From assembly GCF_045679545.1 (NCBI RefSeq), contig NZ_CP166194.1, positions 2,852,001 to 2,916,000 of the forward strand: 64,000 nucleotides of DNA. Direction: 5' to 3'. The translations under genes were made by a program, and so were the position numbers. Below the pieces are notes generated by a model. The model saw nothing but the letters and a program-made list of their open reading frames with translations, made no database searches and was not told the origin of the DNA. The stretch is from Enterovibrio sp045679545 (lineage in GTDB: Bacteria; Pseudomonadota; Gammaproteobacteria; Enterobacterales; Vibrionaceae). Numbering within the stretch: the first letter of the stretch is position 1; the number at the start of each line of letters is the position of its first letter. Positions 1-8,952 of the stretch are shown here, piece after piece.

Positions 1-501
1 ATCTCAAACGCTTCCCCCAGTTCTGCACGGCTTAAGTACTCGATGAATTCAGGGGTACGGATAAGGTTGCCAATGTATTGCCCCGCATCATCAGGCATTC
101 GGAAACCAAGCAGGTCTTGCGCCAGTTTGTTGCACCATACAATCGAACCATCATGCTCAAACACGACGACTGCATCAGGGAGTGATTCAGCACCGTTACG
201 GAATCGGCGGATCAAATTCGCCAGTTCTTTTCGACGACGACGGTTACGTTTTTGTAGCCGGTAAATACCATTAAACAGCGGTGTCCAACTGCCAGAGCCG
301 GAAGGCGGGGTAAGACTACGCTCTTTCCAGAGCCAATCAGAAAGCTTGAGTTGGTGGTAAAAATTCCATAGCAGAACCAGCACGGTGGCGAGAAGTAGTA
401 GCCAAGGCAGACCACCAAAGAACCAGCCAATCACGAACCAAGGTAAATAAAAAAAAGCCAGCTCTAGAGCCAGCTTTTTCCATGTGAGTCTTTCGACCAT
501 T
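1..501 (-). CDS. phoR: Phosphate regulon sensor histidine kinase PhoR, N-terminal part
   Basis: Partial gene: the reading frame is open from an ATG at 501 to the left window edge (167 codons), so the kinase domains lie outside. PhoR is the inner-membrane sensor kinase that phosphorylates PhoB under phosphate limitation. The visible part has a basic start, two closely spaced hydrophobic segments (about residues 13-45, PWFVIGWFFGG and LPWLLLLATVLVLLW), a charged linker rich in Arg and Lys (about 80-95) and the beginning of a PAS domain (from about residue 105, with a DAVVVFEHDG segment). This is the normal PhoR architecture without a large periplasmic domain. It follows phoB by 61 bases on the same strand, the standard phoBR order. 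Identification rests on this layout and context, so the symbol is very likely but based on a fragment. Confidence 0.93.
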
Positions 502-562
502 TATGTCTCCATCAGGCCATCCAGTGGCCAACGGACAGCAACATGAACGCTAATTTTTCAGT

Positions 563-1252
563 TTACGCACGCGTTGAGAAACGGTAGCCAGCACCGCGCA
601 CGGTTTGAACGAGCTTATCATGTCCGTCCTCTTCCAGTGCTTTTCTCAAACGGCGAATATGCACATCTACAGTGCGATCTTCTACATATACGTTGGTGCC
701 CCAAACGTTATTAAGAAGCTGCTCGCGGCTATAAACACGCTCTTGATGGGTCATAAAAAAGTGCAACATCTTAAATTCTGTTGGCCCCATATCGAGCGGT
801 TTTTCATTCGCGGTCACGCGGTGAGAGACAGGGTCAAGTTTTAACCCCTGCACATCAATCACGTCATCCAAAGAGGTTGGCGATACACGGCGCATGACCG
901 CTTTCAATCTTGCCATTAGCTCTTTCGGTGAAAAAGGCTTAGTGATGTAATCATCAGCGCCGACTTCTAAACCGCGAACTTTGTCTTCTTCTTCGCCGCG
1001 AGCTGTCAGCATAACAACGGGGATCTGACGTGTCAGTTCATCGCGTTTAAGGTGTTTGATCAAGTTGATCCCAGATCCACCCGGTAACATCCAATCCATC
1101 AAGATCAGTTCAGGATAAGGCTCGCAGATTTTTTCCAGAGCACTGTCATAATCTTCTGCTTCTACGGCCTGATAGCCTTTTTGTTCCAGTACAAAGCACA
1201 GCATCTCGCGAATCGGTGCTTCATCTTCGACAACAAGAATCCGTCTTACCAT
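563..1252 (-). CDS. phoB: Phosphate regulon response regulator PhoB
   Basis: 229-residue OmpR-family response regulator, the usual PhoB length. The receiver domain (1-120) shows the acidic pair E9/D10, the phosphoacceptor D53 in the LILMDWMLPG segment, T83 and K105 in YITKPF. The C-terminal winged helix (about 130-229) carries the typical TEFKMLHFFM and VDVHIRRLRKAL segments and ends in VRGAGYRFS. I chose the ATG at 1252 (MVRRILVVED), which matches the known PhoB start; a longer frame to 1291 exists but adds 13 residues that are not family-like. A Pho box lies about 50 bases upstream, so autoregulation is expected. phoR follows directly. Confidence 0.97.
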   Translation of the reverse strand: MVRRILVVEDEAPIREMLCFVLEQKGYQAVEAEDYDSALEKICEPYPELILMDWMLPGGSGINLIKHLKRDELTRQIPVVMLTARGEEEDKVRGLEVGADDYITKPFSPKELMARLKAVMRRVSPTSLDDVIDVQGLKLDPVSHRVTANEKPLDMGPTEFKMLHFFMTHQERVYSREQLLNNVWGTNVYVEDRTVDVHIRRLRKALEEDGHDKLVQTVRGAGYRFSTRA

Positions 1253-1301
1253 TATTCCATACCCGGTTAACTTATGATTTATGGGCGCCATTATGTGATT
1301 C

Positions 1302-1323
1302 TATTATGACAGTTTTGTGACCT
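1302..1323 (-). promoter_or_regulatory. Pho box upstream of phoB
   Basis: Read on the minus strand, two 7-base repeats separated by an A-rich 4-base spacer: AGGTCAC AAAA CTGTCAT followed by AATA. The second repeat is the perfect PhoB half-site CTGTCAT. Spacing of 11 bases between repeats and position about 50 bases before the phoB start are as in the known autoregulated phoB promoter. Confidence 0.85.
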
Positions 1324-1405
1324 TTCGCGATGAATGCGTGTACAGACATCGCGAGATTATGTCGAATTATCCCTACACACCACGGAACATATGCTCTAGA
1401 GAAGA

Positions 1406-4400
1406 TTACGCCTTCGAGACGCGATAGTCACATTCTAGCTCGCTAATTCCCAATCCTGTCTTCTTGGATACGCGCAATTGTGTTGGGATCCTTTCTTTCA
1501 TCGCTTCGATATGACTGATCACGCCGATCATTTTTCCCGATGCATTCAGGTTATCGAGCGCATCCAATGCAATGTCGAGGGTTTCGCTGTCCAAGGTGCC
1601 AAAACCTTCATCCAGAAACAGGGAATCAATGCTGGTTTTATGACTTACCAAATCAGATAGCGCTAAAGCCAGTGCCAAGCTCACAAGGAAGCTTTCTCCG
1701 CCAGACAGGGTTTTGGTGTCACGCTCAATATCACCTTGCCAAGTGTCGAGCACACTGAGCTCCAATCCTTCACCTTGCTTACGGCTAAGCTGATATCGCC
1801 CATGAATACGTTCAAGCTGTCTGTTGGCGAGATACACCAAATTGTCCAACGTAAGCCCTTGGGCAAACTTGCGGAATTTATCGCCTTTTTGTGAGCCGAT
1901 CAGCGAATGAAGATACTGAATGTCTTCGTAGTCTGCGCGAATACGCTCTATGTCGCGAAATAATGCTTGTTGGTTTTCGCGACGTTGCTTGTCAGAGGCG
2001 AGTGCGTGACTTAACTCACCACTTCGGCGCATAAGGGCATCCAGGCTTTCAGATTGATCAGTCAGCGCGGTTTCCACGATTTCAAATGGTGTCAGCCCCC
2101 ACTCTTGTGCCCGCTCATGGGCGGCAACCTGATTGACATGTTCAAGGGCTTTTTTCAGAAGCACTTTAGCCCCCTCCAAAGCACTTTCCAAAGCACGCTT
2201 TTCATTGAGTAGCTGTTGTTTTTCCTCATCCGGCAGCAAAGCAGAATGGAATTCGTTTAGCGATTCAAACGGTGATGCTGTCAGACTGGCTTCCCACCCG
2301 GCAACATGGGCTTCCAACTCTGTTGCTAAGGTTTCCAGCGTCTGGGTTTGGGTAGCCACTTCTGCCTGAATGGCGCGCAAGTCCCCGAGGTATTGCTGGG
2401 CAAGGGCTTGTGCGGCTTTGTAGCTTTCTTCCTCTTGCGCTGATTTGGCTGTCATGCGGCGTTTTTCGTCATCCACCCGCTTATCACCGAACAGCTGAGC
2501 ACGTTTGGCTTTCGCCACGTCAAGCTTATCTGACAGCGCATCAATATCGGCTTGCAGCGCGTTTAACTGCTCAGCCAGAGCATTATTCTCTTTCAGGCAA
2601 TTTGAAAGTTCAGCCTCAAGCAAGACAACCGCTTTTTCCAACGCCTCTTTTTGCTGCTGGTTTGTCTCCCACGCATCGGCGTCTCGCTTTCTCGTCTCCA
2701 GCCAGGCTTGGAGCTCGCCATGAGGTGGCGCTTGGTAACCATTGTCAGCAATCTGCTTGCTCAGCACGCTTTCGAGCGTGTCAAGATAGTCGAGCTTCTG
2801 GCGTTTTTCATTAGCGAGCTTTTTGGCTTCCTGTTTTTTGCTCTCAATCGTCACAGCGACTATCGACAAGGTTTTTTCGATTGATTCCAAAGTACGCGCC
2901 GCCTCATCCCACTGCTGTTTCGCTTGCTGCAGGCTTTTCTCTTGGGCTTTCAGCGCGTTCAGGCGCTGGGTTAATTCATCGCGCTGATGGATTTGCAGCT
3001 CATTGAACTCAGTGAAAGCATCGCGCTGTTCGATAGTCAGGGTGACATTCATCGGCAATGCAGCTTGAGTCCATTTCTCACAAAGCACCATCTGTTCACG
3101 TTGGCAGCTATCTGATTGCCTTTGGATCTCTTCAACGTAAAGTTTTAAAGATTCGTACTTCTCTCTCGCTGTTTTGCCTTTTTCGTAAATCTCTTTTTTA
3201 GCCGCCTGCGCTTCGGTCAATTGACGCATTGAGTCGGACACACTGACCACTTCACCCAATAAGGCTGGATGCTCAGTGGAGCCACAAAGTGGACATGCCT
3301 CATTCGGATTCAACGTCGCTCGATAGTGAGCAAGATGCGCTTCCTGATCGAGAAGCTTTTGCAGCACGTCAATCAACTGCTCTTTATCTCTGAATTGCTG
3401 AGTTAACGCCGTGACGTCTTGAGCTAAACTTTTGCCTTGCTCTTTTTTCTCTGCCATCACTAAGTGCTTTTCCGCGATCTCTTTATCCAGATTCAGCCAC
3501 TGTTGCTGCCATTGGCTTAACTGGAAATAAGTAGAAAGCTGCGCACTGAGTTGTTCACGCTGTTTATCCAGTACCTCAACATCCCCATTTTCAGTGACTT
3601 TGTTGAATGCGTGTTGCTGTACATCCCAAGCCTGTTTGGCTTGCTCGGTTCTTGCCAGCGCAGCCTGTTTTTCTTTCTCTGAACTTTCTGCTTTGGCAAT
3701 TTCTGACTGCAGTTGAGCGGTAAGGTCGATGTCGTATAGGCTCAGCGATGCAATCGCATTTTGCTCCTGCGCGATCTGTTGGCCCATCTGCGCCCATTGG
3801 CCAAGGTGCTGTTTAAGCTGGCCCGCAAACTGATGGGTATTCAGATAAGTGCTTACCGCTTCCAGTGCCTGCTTTTTCAACTCAACGCTTTTTGAGGTTT
3901 TTTGCTGCGCTGAAGTCAATTCCTTCTGTTTGGCTTTCAATCCTGCCTGTTGCTGCAATAACTCCTGCTGGCGTTGAGATTGATGTTGGATTTCACTGTC
4001 CAGTGGCATAACTTGCTCGCTGATCAGGGTTTCCAACTCACCTTGTTGGGCTTTCGTCAGTGCCAGTGCATCTGACGCTTTTGACAATGCTTCATCCGCT
4101 TGGGCACGCTTTTCAGTGTTGGCTTTCAGCGTTTCCTGCTTGGAGGCCAAGTTTGCTGTTGCGGATTCAACGCTTTTCAGCGACGACTGCCAGCGTTCAA
4201 ATGGCAAACGCAGTTTCTCCGCTGGCTCACTGTTAATCAATTTGTCTAATCGCGGCTTCGCTGCCTGCCAATTTGCTTCCGCAGATTGCTGCTGGGTTTC
4301 AGCTTGTTTTTTTTCCTGATGGCTTTTCTGGTGCTCTTTCCACCAGGACAGATGTGCAGTCAAATCACTTTGCTTTTCCCGCTCAATCTTGAGCAAGACT

Positions 4401-5086
4401 TCTTTTTCTTTCTGCTCATTTTCAAGCGCCTCCTGCTCCTCACTGCTCAGTAACTGCACTCCTTTTGCTTCGGCTTCTTTTTCGCTGAGTGCCGCCTTTG
4501 CCGCGGTATAGCGCTCATGGACTTTCTCTGAAATACGCCCGTAGATTTCGGTCCCTGTAAGCTCTTCTAACAGTTCTGCACGCTCGTTTTCTTTGGCATT
4601 GAGGAAAGCAGCAAATTCGCCTTGAGACAGCATCATGGATTTGGTGAATCGTGAAAAATCCAGCCCAGTCACTCGCTCAACCAGTTCGTTTTTTTGCTTT
4701 ACTTGGGTCGCGAGCACTCTGTCCGTTTTAAGATCCACCAGCTCAACATCGGCTTGTTGCAGATTGCCATCAGCTTTGCCACGCGAACGTCGCATACTCC
4801 AAAAGGCACGATACGGATGACCTTTCACTTCAAACACAACCTCAGCGGAGCACTCGGCTGTACCGCGCGTCATGATTTCGTTGTTCGACGTGGTGATCAT
4901 CCCTAAGCGGGGTGTTTGGTGATAGAGCGCCAGACAAATCGCATCCAGCAAGGTGGTTTTGCCCGCGCCTGTTGCGCCGGTTATCGCAAACAAGCCATTG
5001 TCGACAAAAGGAGGTTGAGTGAAGTCAATTTTCCACTCACCTTTTAGTGAGTTCAGATTTTTAAAATGCAGGCTCAAAATCTTCAT
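1406..5086 (-). CDS. sbcC: Exonuclease SbcCD, ATPase subunit SbcC
   Basis: 1226-residue SMC/Rad50-like ATPase that pairs with SbcD to cleave hairpins and protein-blocked DNA ends. Walker A is near residue 36 (GATGAGKTT), the Q-loop near 150 (MMLSQGEF), the zinc-hook CxxC in the middle of the long coiled coil near residue 597 (ACPLCGS), the ABC signature near 1120 (LSGGESFLVSLALAL) and Walker B near 1150 (LFLDEGFG). The region between is rich in Gln, Glu, Lys and Ala as expected of coiled coil. The length is somewhat above the E. coli protein (about 1050). The start ATG overlaps the sbcD stop by 4 bases (ATGA), so the two are translationally coupled. Confidence 0.96.
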   Translation of the reverse strand: MKILSLHFKNLNSLKGEWKIDFTQPPFVDNGLFAITGATGAGKTTLLDAICLALYHQTPRLGMITTSNNEIMTRGTAECSAEVVFEVKGHPYRAFWSMRRSRGKADGNLQQADVELVDLKTDRVLATQVKQKNELVERVTGLDFSRFTKSMMLSQGEFAAFLNAKENERAELLEELTGTEIYGRISEKVHERYTAAKAALSEKEAEAKGVQLLSSEEQEALENEQKEKEVLLKIEREKQSDLTAHLSWWKEHQKSHQEKKQAETQQQSAEANWQAAKPRLDKLINSEPAEKLRLPFERWQSSLKSVESATANLASKQETLKANTEKRAQADEALSKASDALALTKAQQGELETLISEQVMPLDSEIQHQSQRQQELLQQQAGLKAKQKELTSAQQKTSKSVELKKQALEAVSTYLNTHQFAGQLKQHLGQWAQMGQQIAQEQNAIASLSLYDIDLTAQLQSEIAKAESSEKEKQAALARTEQAKQAWDVQQHAFNKVTENGDVEVLDKQREQLSAQLSTYFQLSQWQQQWLNLDKEIAEKHLVMAEKKEQGKSLAQDVTALTQQFRDKEQLIDVLQKLLDQEAHLAHYRATLNPNEACPLCGSTEHPALLGEVVSVSDSMRQLTEAQAAKKEIYEKGKTAREKYESLKLYVEEIQRQSDSCQREQMVLCEKWTQAALPMNVTLTIEQRDAFTEFNELQIHQRDELTQRLNALKAQEKSLQQAKQQWDEAARTLESIEKTLSIVAVTIESKKQEAKKLANEKRQKLDYLDTLESVLSKQIADNGYQAPPHGELQAWLETRKRDADAWETNQQQKEALEKAVVLLEAELSNCLKENNALAEQLNALQADIDALSDKLDVAKAKRAQLFGDKRVDDEKRRMTAKSAQEEESYKAAQALAQQYLGDLRAIQAEVATQTQTLETLATELEAHVAGWEASLTASPFESLNEFHSALLPDEEKQQLLNEKRALESALEGAKVLLKKALEHVNQVAAHERAQEWGLTPFEIVETALTDQSESLDALMRRSGELSHALASDKQRRENQQALFRDIERIRADYEDIQYLHSLIGSQKGDKFRKFAQGLTLDNLVYLANRQLERIHGRYQLSRKQGEGLELSVLDTWQGDIERDTKTLSGGESFLVSLALALALSDLVSHKTSIDSLFLDEGFGTLDSETLDIALDALDNLNASGKMIGVISHIEAMKERIPTQLRVSKKTGLGISELECDYRVSKA

Positions 5087-6318
5087 TCGCTTGCCTCCAC
5101 ATGCTCTATCTCAGCAACAATTTGAGAAAACTGATTTTGGATACGTTTCATGCGAGCTTGTTCTTCTTCGCCTTCAAACACTTCAAGTGCCAATCGTTTT
5201 TGAAACACATCACCTGGAGTCAGTTCTGCCAGGGTTTCTTTTGCTTCTTGCGTCAGCGCTTGTGCTTTATGTCCGCGAGCACGTTGCAGTTGCAGCACGT
5301 CGACATTTAAGTTTTCAGTCAGTGCTTGAATGTGCTGTTGAAGATCAGAAAGGTAGTCTTGAACCTCAACTTCAATGTGTAGCCAAATAGGTTTTGGATC
5401 ATCATGATCTTTTAACGCATTAAGCTGTACTTCAATGTCAGCCAATGACCCTTTTAGGACAGCCATAGGCTGAAACCTCGGCACGTCAATCAACTCAATG
5501 CTAACTCGTTGACTACCTTCAAACTCCACTAGAACAACTTGCTTCGCAAATTTAAGTTCATCAAAGCTCAAGGGAATAGGCGATCCGCAATAGCGAATGT
5601 GCTCTGATTTGGCGACAATTTGGGGCCGATGAATATGACCCAGTGCGATGTAATCTGCTGGCGGAAAACCGTCTGCGGCAAATCCATCAAGCGTACCAAT
5701 ATAAATATCCCGTACTGACTTTGAAGGGCTGACACCGAGTGCGGTTAAATGGCCGGTAGCCAAGATTGGCACATCCCATTGGTTTTCATCTCGTAGGTGA
5801 ATCGCAGCTTGGTAAAGCGAATGATAATGGGATTTGATGGCATCACCCAATGCTTGGCGTTTATCCGAACCAGACTCTCCTGCCTGACTGGTAACCACAT
5901 CTCGAGGGCGAACAAATGGCACGGCACACAAAATCGCGCCGACTGTTCCATCGGCTTGCTTGAGTTCAAGTAACTGATCTTGCAAATTGTCGCTGCTGTT
6001 CGCCACCACGTATGTATTCAGGCACGCCAATAGAGCCTTCGATTCTTTGAGGGTAGAAACAGAATCATGGTTTCCCCCTAAAACAATCAGCGAACATTGG
6101 CGCTGGCTGATCGCCACCACAAATTTGTTATAGAGTTCTCGTGCGTAACTTGGCGGTGCGCCTGTATCGAAAATATCTCCCGCCACAATGACGGCATCAA
6201 TCTGATGTTGATCGATTTGATCTAGCAGCCAATCCAGAAAAGCCTGATGTTCGTGCTTTCTGCTTTTCGTGAAGAAATTTTGCCCTAGATGCCAATCAGA
6301 AGTGTGAAGTATTTTCAT
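5083..6318 (-). CDS. sbcD: Exonuclease SbcCD, nuclease subunit SbcD
   Basis: 411-residue Mre11-type metallophosphoesterase. The N-terminal manganese-binding motifs are visible: SDWHLGQ (D8, H10), VAGDIFDTG (about 45-53), GGNHDS (about 80-86), the ATGHLTALG His and the ALGHIHRPQ motif. The C-terminal third is the capping domain and SbcC-binding region. It is the first gene of the sbcDC pair and overlaps sbcC by 4 bases. It lies head to head with rdgC, with 120 bases between the starts; both act on DNA ends or recombination, but I see no specific operator there. Confidence 0.96.
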   Translation of the reverse strand: MKILHTSDWHLGQNFFTKSRKHEHQAFLDWLLDQIDQHQIDAVIVAGDIFDTGAPPSYARELYNKFVVAISQRQCSLIVLGGNHDSVSTLKESKALLACLNTYVVANSSDNLQDQLLELKQADGTVGAILCAVPFVRPRDVVTSQAGESGSDKRQALGDAIKSHYHSLYQAAIHLRDENQWDVPILATGHLTALGVSPSKSVRDIYIGTLDGFAADGFPPADYIALGHIHRPQIVAKSEHIRYCGSPIPLSFDELKFAKQVVLVEFEGSQRVSIELIDVPRFQPMAVLKGSLADIEVQLNALKDHDDPKPIWLHIEVEVQDYLSDLQQHIQALTENLNVDVLQLQRARGHKAQALTQEAKETLAELTPGDVFQKRLALEVFEGEEEQARMKRIQNQFSQIVAEIEHVEASE

Positions 6319-6438
6319 CGCCGTTCGTTTACTCGCTGTTTTAGATCTGCGCCAAATTGTACTCCATTTGGAGCGACATTCTGCTATGAATGCAATACCA
6401 TGTGGCCTTTGTCATTACCGGATGGATAGAGACTCGCC

Positions 6439-7353
6439 ATGATTTGGTTTAAGAATATTTTTGCCTACCGCCTTACTCGAGAGATCGATCTCGACCCTGA
6501 GCACATTGAAAAGCAGCTATCTGAGTTTCGTTTCACGCCATGTGGCAGCCAAGATATGCAAAAGTTCGGTTGGACGACGGCGTTAGGTAGACACGGCGAT
6601 ATGCTGACTCACGTCAGCGATGCCAATATTCTGATCTGCGCACGCAAAGAAGAAAAAATGCTGCCTGCGTCAGTGATCAAAGATTCGCTAAATGCTCGCG
6701 TTGAGGCAATGGAAACCGAACAAGGCCGTCCGCTGAAAAAGAAAGAAAAAGACAGCATTAAAGATGACATCGTGATGGATTTGCTCCCACGTGCATTTAG
6801 CCGCTTAAGCCAAACCTACGCGTTAATTATGCCAAAAACGGGCTTTGTGATTGTCGATGCTAGCAGTGCTAAAAAAGCAGAAGACGTCTTGGCGCTGCTT
6901 CGCAAATCGTTGGGTAGTCTTCCTGTTGTTCCTGTGGAAACCAACAAACCAGTAGAACTAGCGATGACTGAGTGGGTTCGCTCTAACGCCGCGCCAAAAG
7001 GTTTCACTATCGGTGATGAAGCAGAACTCAAAGCCATTTTAGAGCAAGGCGGCGTGATTCGCTGTAAGCAACAAGATCTGTCGAGTGATGAGATTCTGGC
7101 GCATATTGAGGCTGATAAGCTGGTCACTAAACTGGCACTCAACTGGCAAGATCGTATTGATTTAATGCTGTGTGATGACATGTCTATCAAGCGCATTAAG
7201 TTCTCGGAAGAACTACGCGATCAAAATGCGGACATTGACCGTGAAGATATGGCTCAACGTTTAGATGCAGATTTGTCGCTGATGTGCGGTGAACTAGGCG
7301 CATTCCTGCCAAACCTCTATGAGGAACTTGACGGCGTTGATAAAACCGAATAA
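6439..7353 (+). CDS. rdgC: Recombination-associated protein RdgC
   Basis: 304-residue RdgC, matching the family's usual length of about 300. RdgC forms a ring-shaped dimer that binds DNA without sequence specificity and limits RecA loading. The start MIWFKNIFAYRLTR and the segments FTPCGSQDMQKFGWTTALG and LLPRAFSRLSQTYALI are highly characteristic of the family. The gene stands alone, divergent from sbcD, and ends in a strong hairpin terminator shared with the convergent murein endopeptidase gene. Confidence 0.97.
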   Translation: MIWFKNIFAYRLTREIDLDPEHIEKQLSEFRFTPCGSQDMQKFGWTTALGRHGDMLTHVSDANILICARKEEKMLPASVIKDSLNARVEAMETEQGRPLKKKEKDSIKDDIVMDLLPRAFSRLSQTYALIMPKTGFVIVDASSAKKAEDVLALLRKSLGSLPVVPVETNKPVELAMTEWVRSNAAPKGFTIGDEAELKAILEQGGVIRCKQQDLSSDEILAHIEADKLVTKLALNWQDRIDLMLCDDMSIKRIKFSEELRDQNADIDREDMAQRLDADLSLMCGELGAFLPNLYEELDGVDKTE

Positions 7354-7381
7354 TTCAGTGAAATAGCACAGTTTGAATAGT

Positions 7382-7417
7382 AATACGGGGCATCATGATG
7401 ATGCCCCGTATTTTTTA
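7382..7417 (+). terminator. Rho-independent terminator of rdgC
   Basis: 14-bp perfect stem (AATACGGGGCATCA paired with TGATGCCCCGTATT) followed by a T run. It overlaps the end of the convergent mepM-like gene and may also serve it. Confidence 0.9.
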
Positions 7418-8683
7418 TTTGAATTGCTGCGCTAACATCATTTTGTCAAACGCGGCGACTGATTTCTTAAAGTCAGTCATCTCTGCACGAGGCACGGATG
7501 TTGCCATTGGGATCTTGGCTTTCATCGGATCGACAGCTCGGCCACGACTCAGCAATTCATAGTGAATATGCGGCCCGGTTACTCGCCCGCTTCGTCCAGA
7601 TAAAGCTATTTTCTGACCACGGCTAACACGCTGACCTTTACGCACCAATATCTTACTGTTGTGCAGATAACGTGTACGGAATTGGTTTCCATGATCAATA
7701 ACCACATACTTTCCCGCATACGGGTGATTACGTACCATCACCACAACACCATCACCTGTAGATACGACTGGCGTTCCAGTAGAAACAGCAAAATCAGTGC
7801 CATTGTGCGGAGATACGCGCCCTGTCACTGGGTGCTTTCGCTTAGGATTAAAGTGAGAACTGATACGCTCTTTATACGTTGTAGGATAGCGCTGAAACGC
7901 ACGCTGAAGGCTTTCGCCTCGCTTATCGTAATAGTTGCCATCGGTGTGAAGATAAGCCGTTATCGGCGCACCTCTGCGCTCGATGCGAATACCTTGTATT
8001 TCGCGCTGCCCACTTGGCTGACCATCAACAAACTGCTCAGCTCGAACGACTTCAAACTTGTCACCCGCACGGAGATCACGCGAGAAGTTAATTTTATCTT
8101 TGAGCAGACTGGTAATCACTTCCACATCGTTGTAGCTCAGTCCTGCTCGGCGAGCTGAGACTGAGAAACTTCCTTCAATATCACCAACAGCCACCGTCTG
8201 AATCCAGTTGCCAGGAACATCAATCTCTTCCAACTCATAAGAGCCATCATCTAAGAGCTTGTATTGAACCTTTTGAGCAATGTTGAATTCAAGCTCTAAC
8301 TTTTCAAGGTGTTTACCACTGCCATCAACCCAAAAACGCAATATATCATTGGGCTTTAGTGTATCTATACGCAGGTGGTTTAAGTCAGCTTCCATTAGTT
8401 TCAACAAATCGCTGTAAGGAATCCCCAGCTTCATGAAAATTTCGCTGAGACTATCACCTGACTGAATGGTGTATTCATAGGCAGGGAGGTCGACAATGAC
8501 TTCAGAGGGTGTTTCCAACGCGGCAAGCGATGGCATCACAGATTCCGAGATGTTGAGTGGGATGATTCGAATCGGGTCGTTTTTCATGTTAACGGACACC
8601 GCCATCGTCACAAGTGACAATCCCATCAAGCCAAGCATCGATTTAGACAGCTTACTAAACGTCTTGGGTTTCTTTTCGTACAT
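7415..8683 (-). CDS. mepM: M23 family murein DD-endopeptidase, MepM type
   Basis: 422-residue cell-wall hydrolase that would cut peptide cross-links in peptidoglycan to allow insertion of new material. A single N-terminal membrane anchor or signal (about residues 15-32) is followed by a LysM domain (YTIQSGDSLSEIF, about 70-115), an OapA/Csd3-like linker domain, and a LytM/M23 zinc peptidase domain near 305-395 with HNGTD (metal His and Asp), a further His in RYLHN, and the HIHYE motif. Layout and length match E. coli MepM (YebA, about 440). I start at the ATG at 8683; a TTG five codons upstream is possible. Vibrios carry several paralogues (Shy proteins), so the exact orthologue is less sure than the function. 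Confidence 0.88.
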   Translation of the reverse strand: MYEKKPKTFSKLSKSMLGLMGLSLVTMAVSVNMKNDPIRIIPLNISESVMPSLAALETPSEVIVDLPAYEYTIQSGDSLSEIFMKLGIPYSDLLKLMEADLNHLRIDTLKPNDILRFWVDGSGKHLEKLELEFNIAQKVQYKLLDDGSYELEEIDVPGNWIQTVAVGDIEGSFSVSARRAGLSYNDVEVITSLLKDKINFSRDLRAGDKFEVVRAEQFVDGQPSGQREIQGIRIERRGAPITAYLHTDGNYYDKRGESLQRAFQRYPTTYKERISSHFNPKRKHPVTGRVSPHNGTDFAVSTGTPVVSTGDGVVVMVRNHPYAGKYVVIDHGNQFRTRYLHNSKILVRKGQRVSRGQKIALSGRSGRVTGPHIHYELLSRGRAVDPMKAKIPMATSVPRAEMTDFKKSVAAFDKMMLAQQFK

Positions 8684-8952
8684 CAATCCACTTCTCAAAC
8701 TTCTGATTTTTGCTCGTTCAATGAGAACTATAGGTGACAGTATAATAAAGCACCGTACAATTCATTTCATCATAATGTCAATTTATGCGCTGCCAATGAG
8801 TAAGTTTGCAGACCATAGGAGAGACATTATTTTCTTCGATTGGTTTCCTGAATGAAACTGGCTATGTTAACCAGATCACAGTAAAATCGCCCGCTACCCC
8901 ACATCAAGTTCGATGTGGCCTGACTTAGACTCAGAAAATAGAAGCCAAGAAT

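Noticed and set aside
2410..2814. 134-residue plus-strand ORF opposite sbcC
   Set aside because: It is a shadow of the sbcC coiled-coil region, with no ribosome-binding site or known domain.
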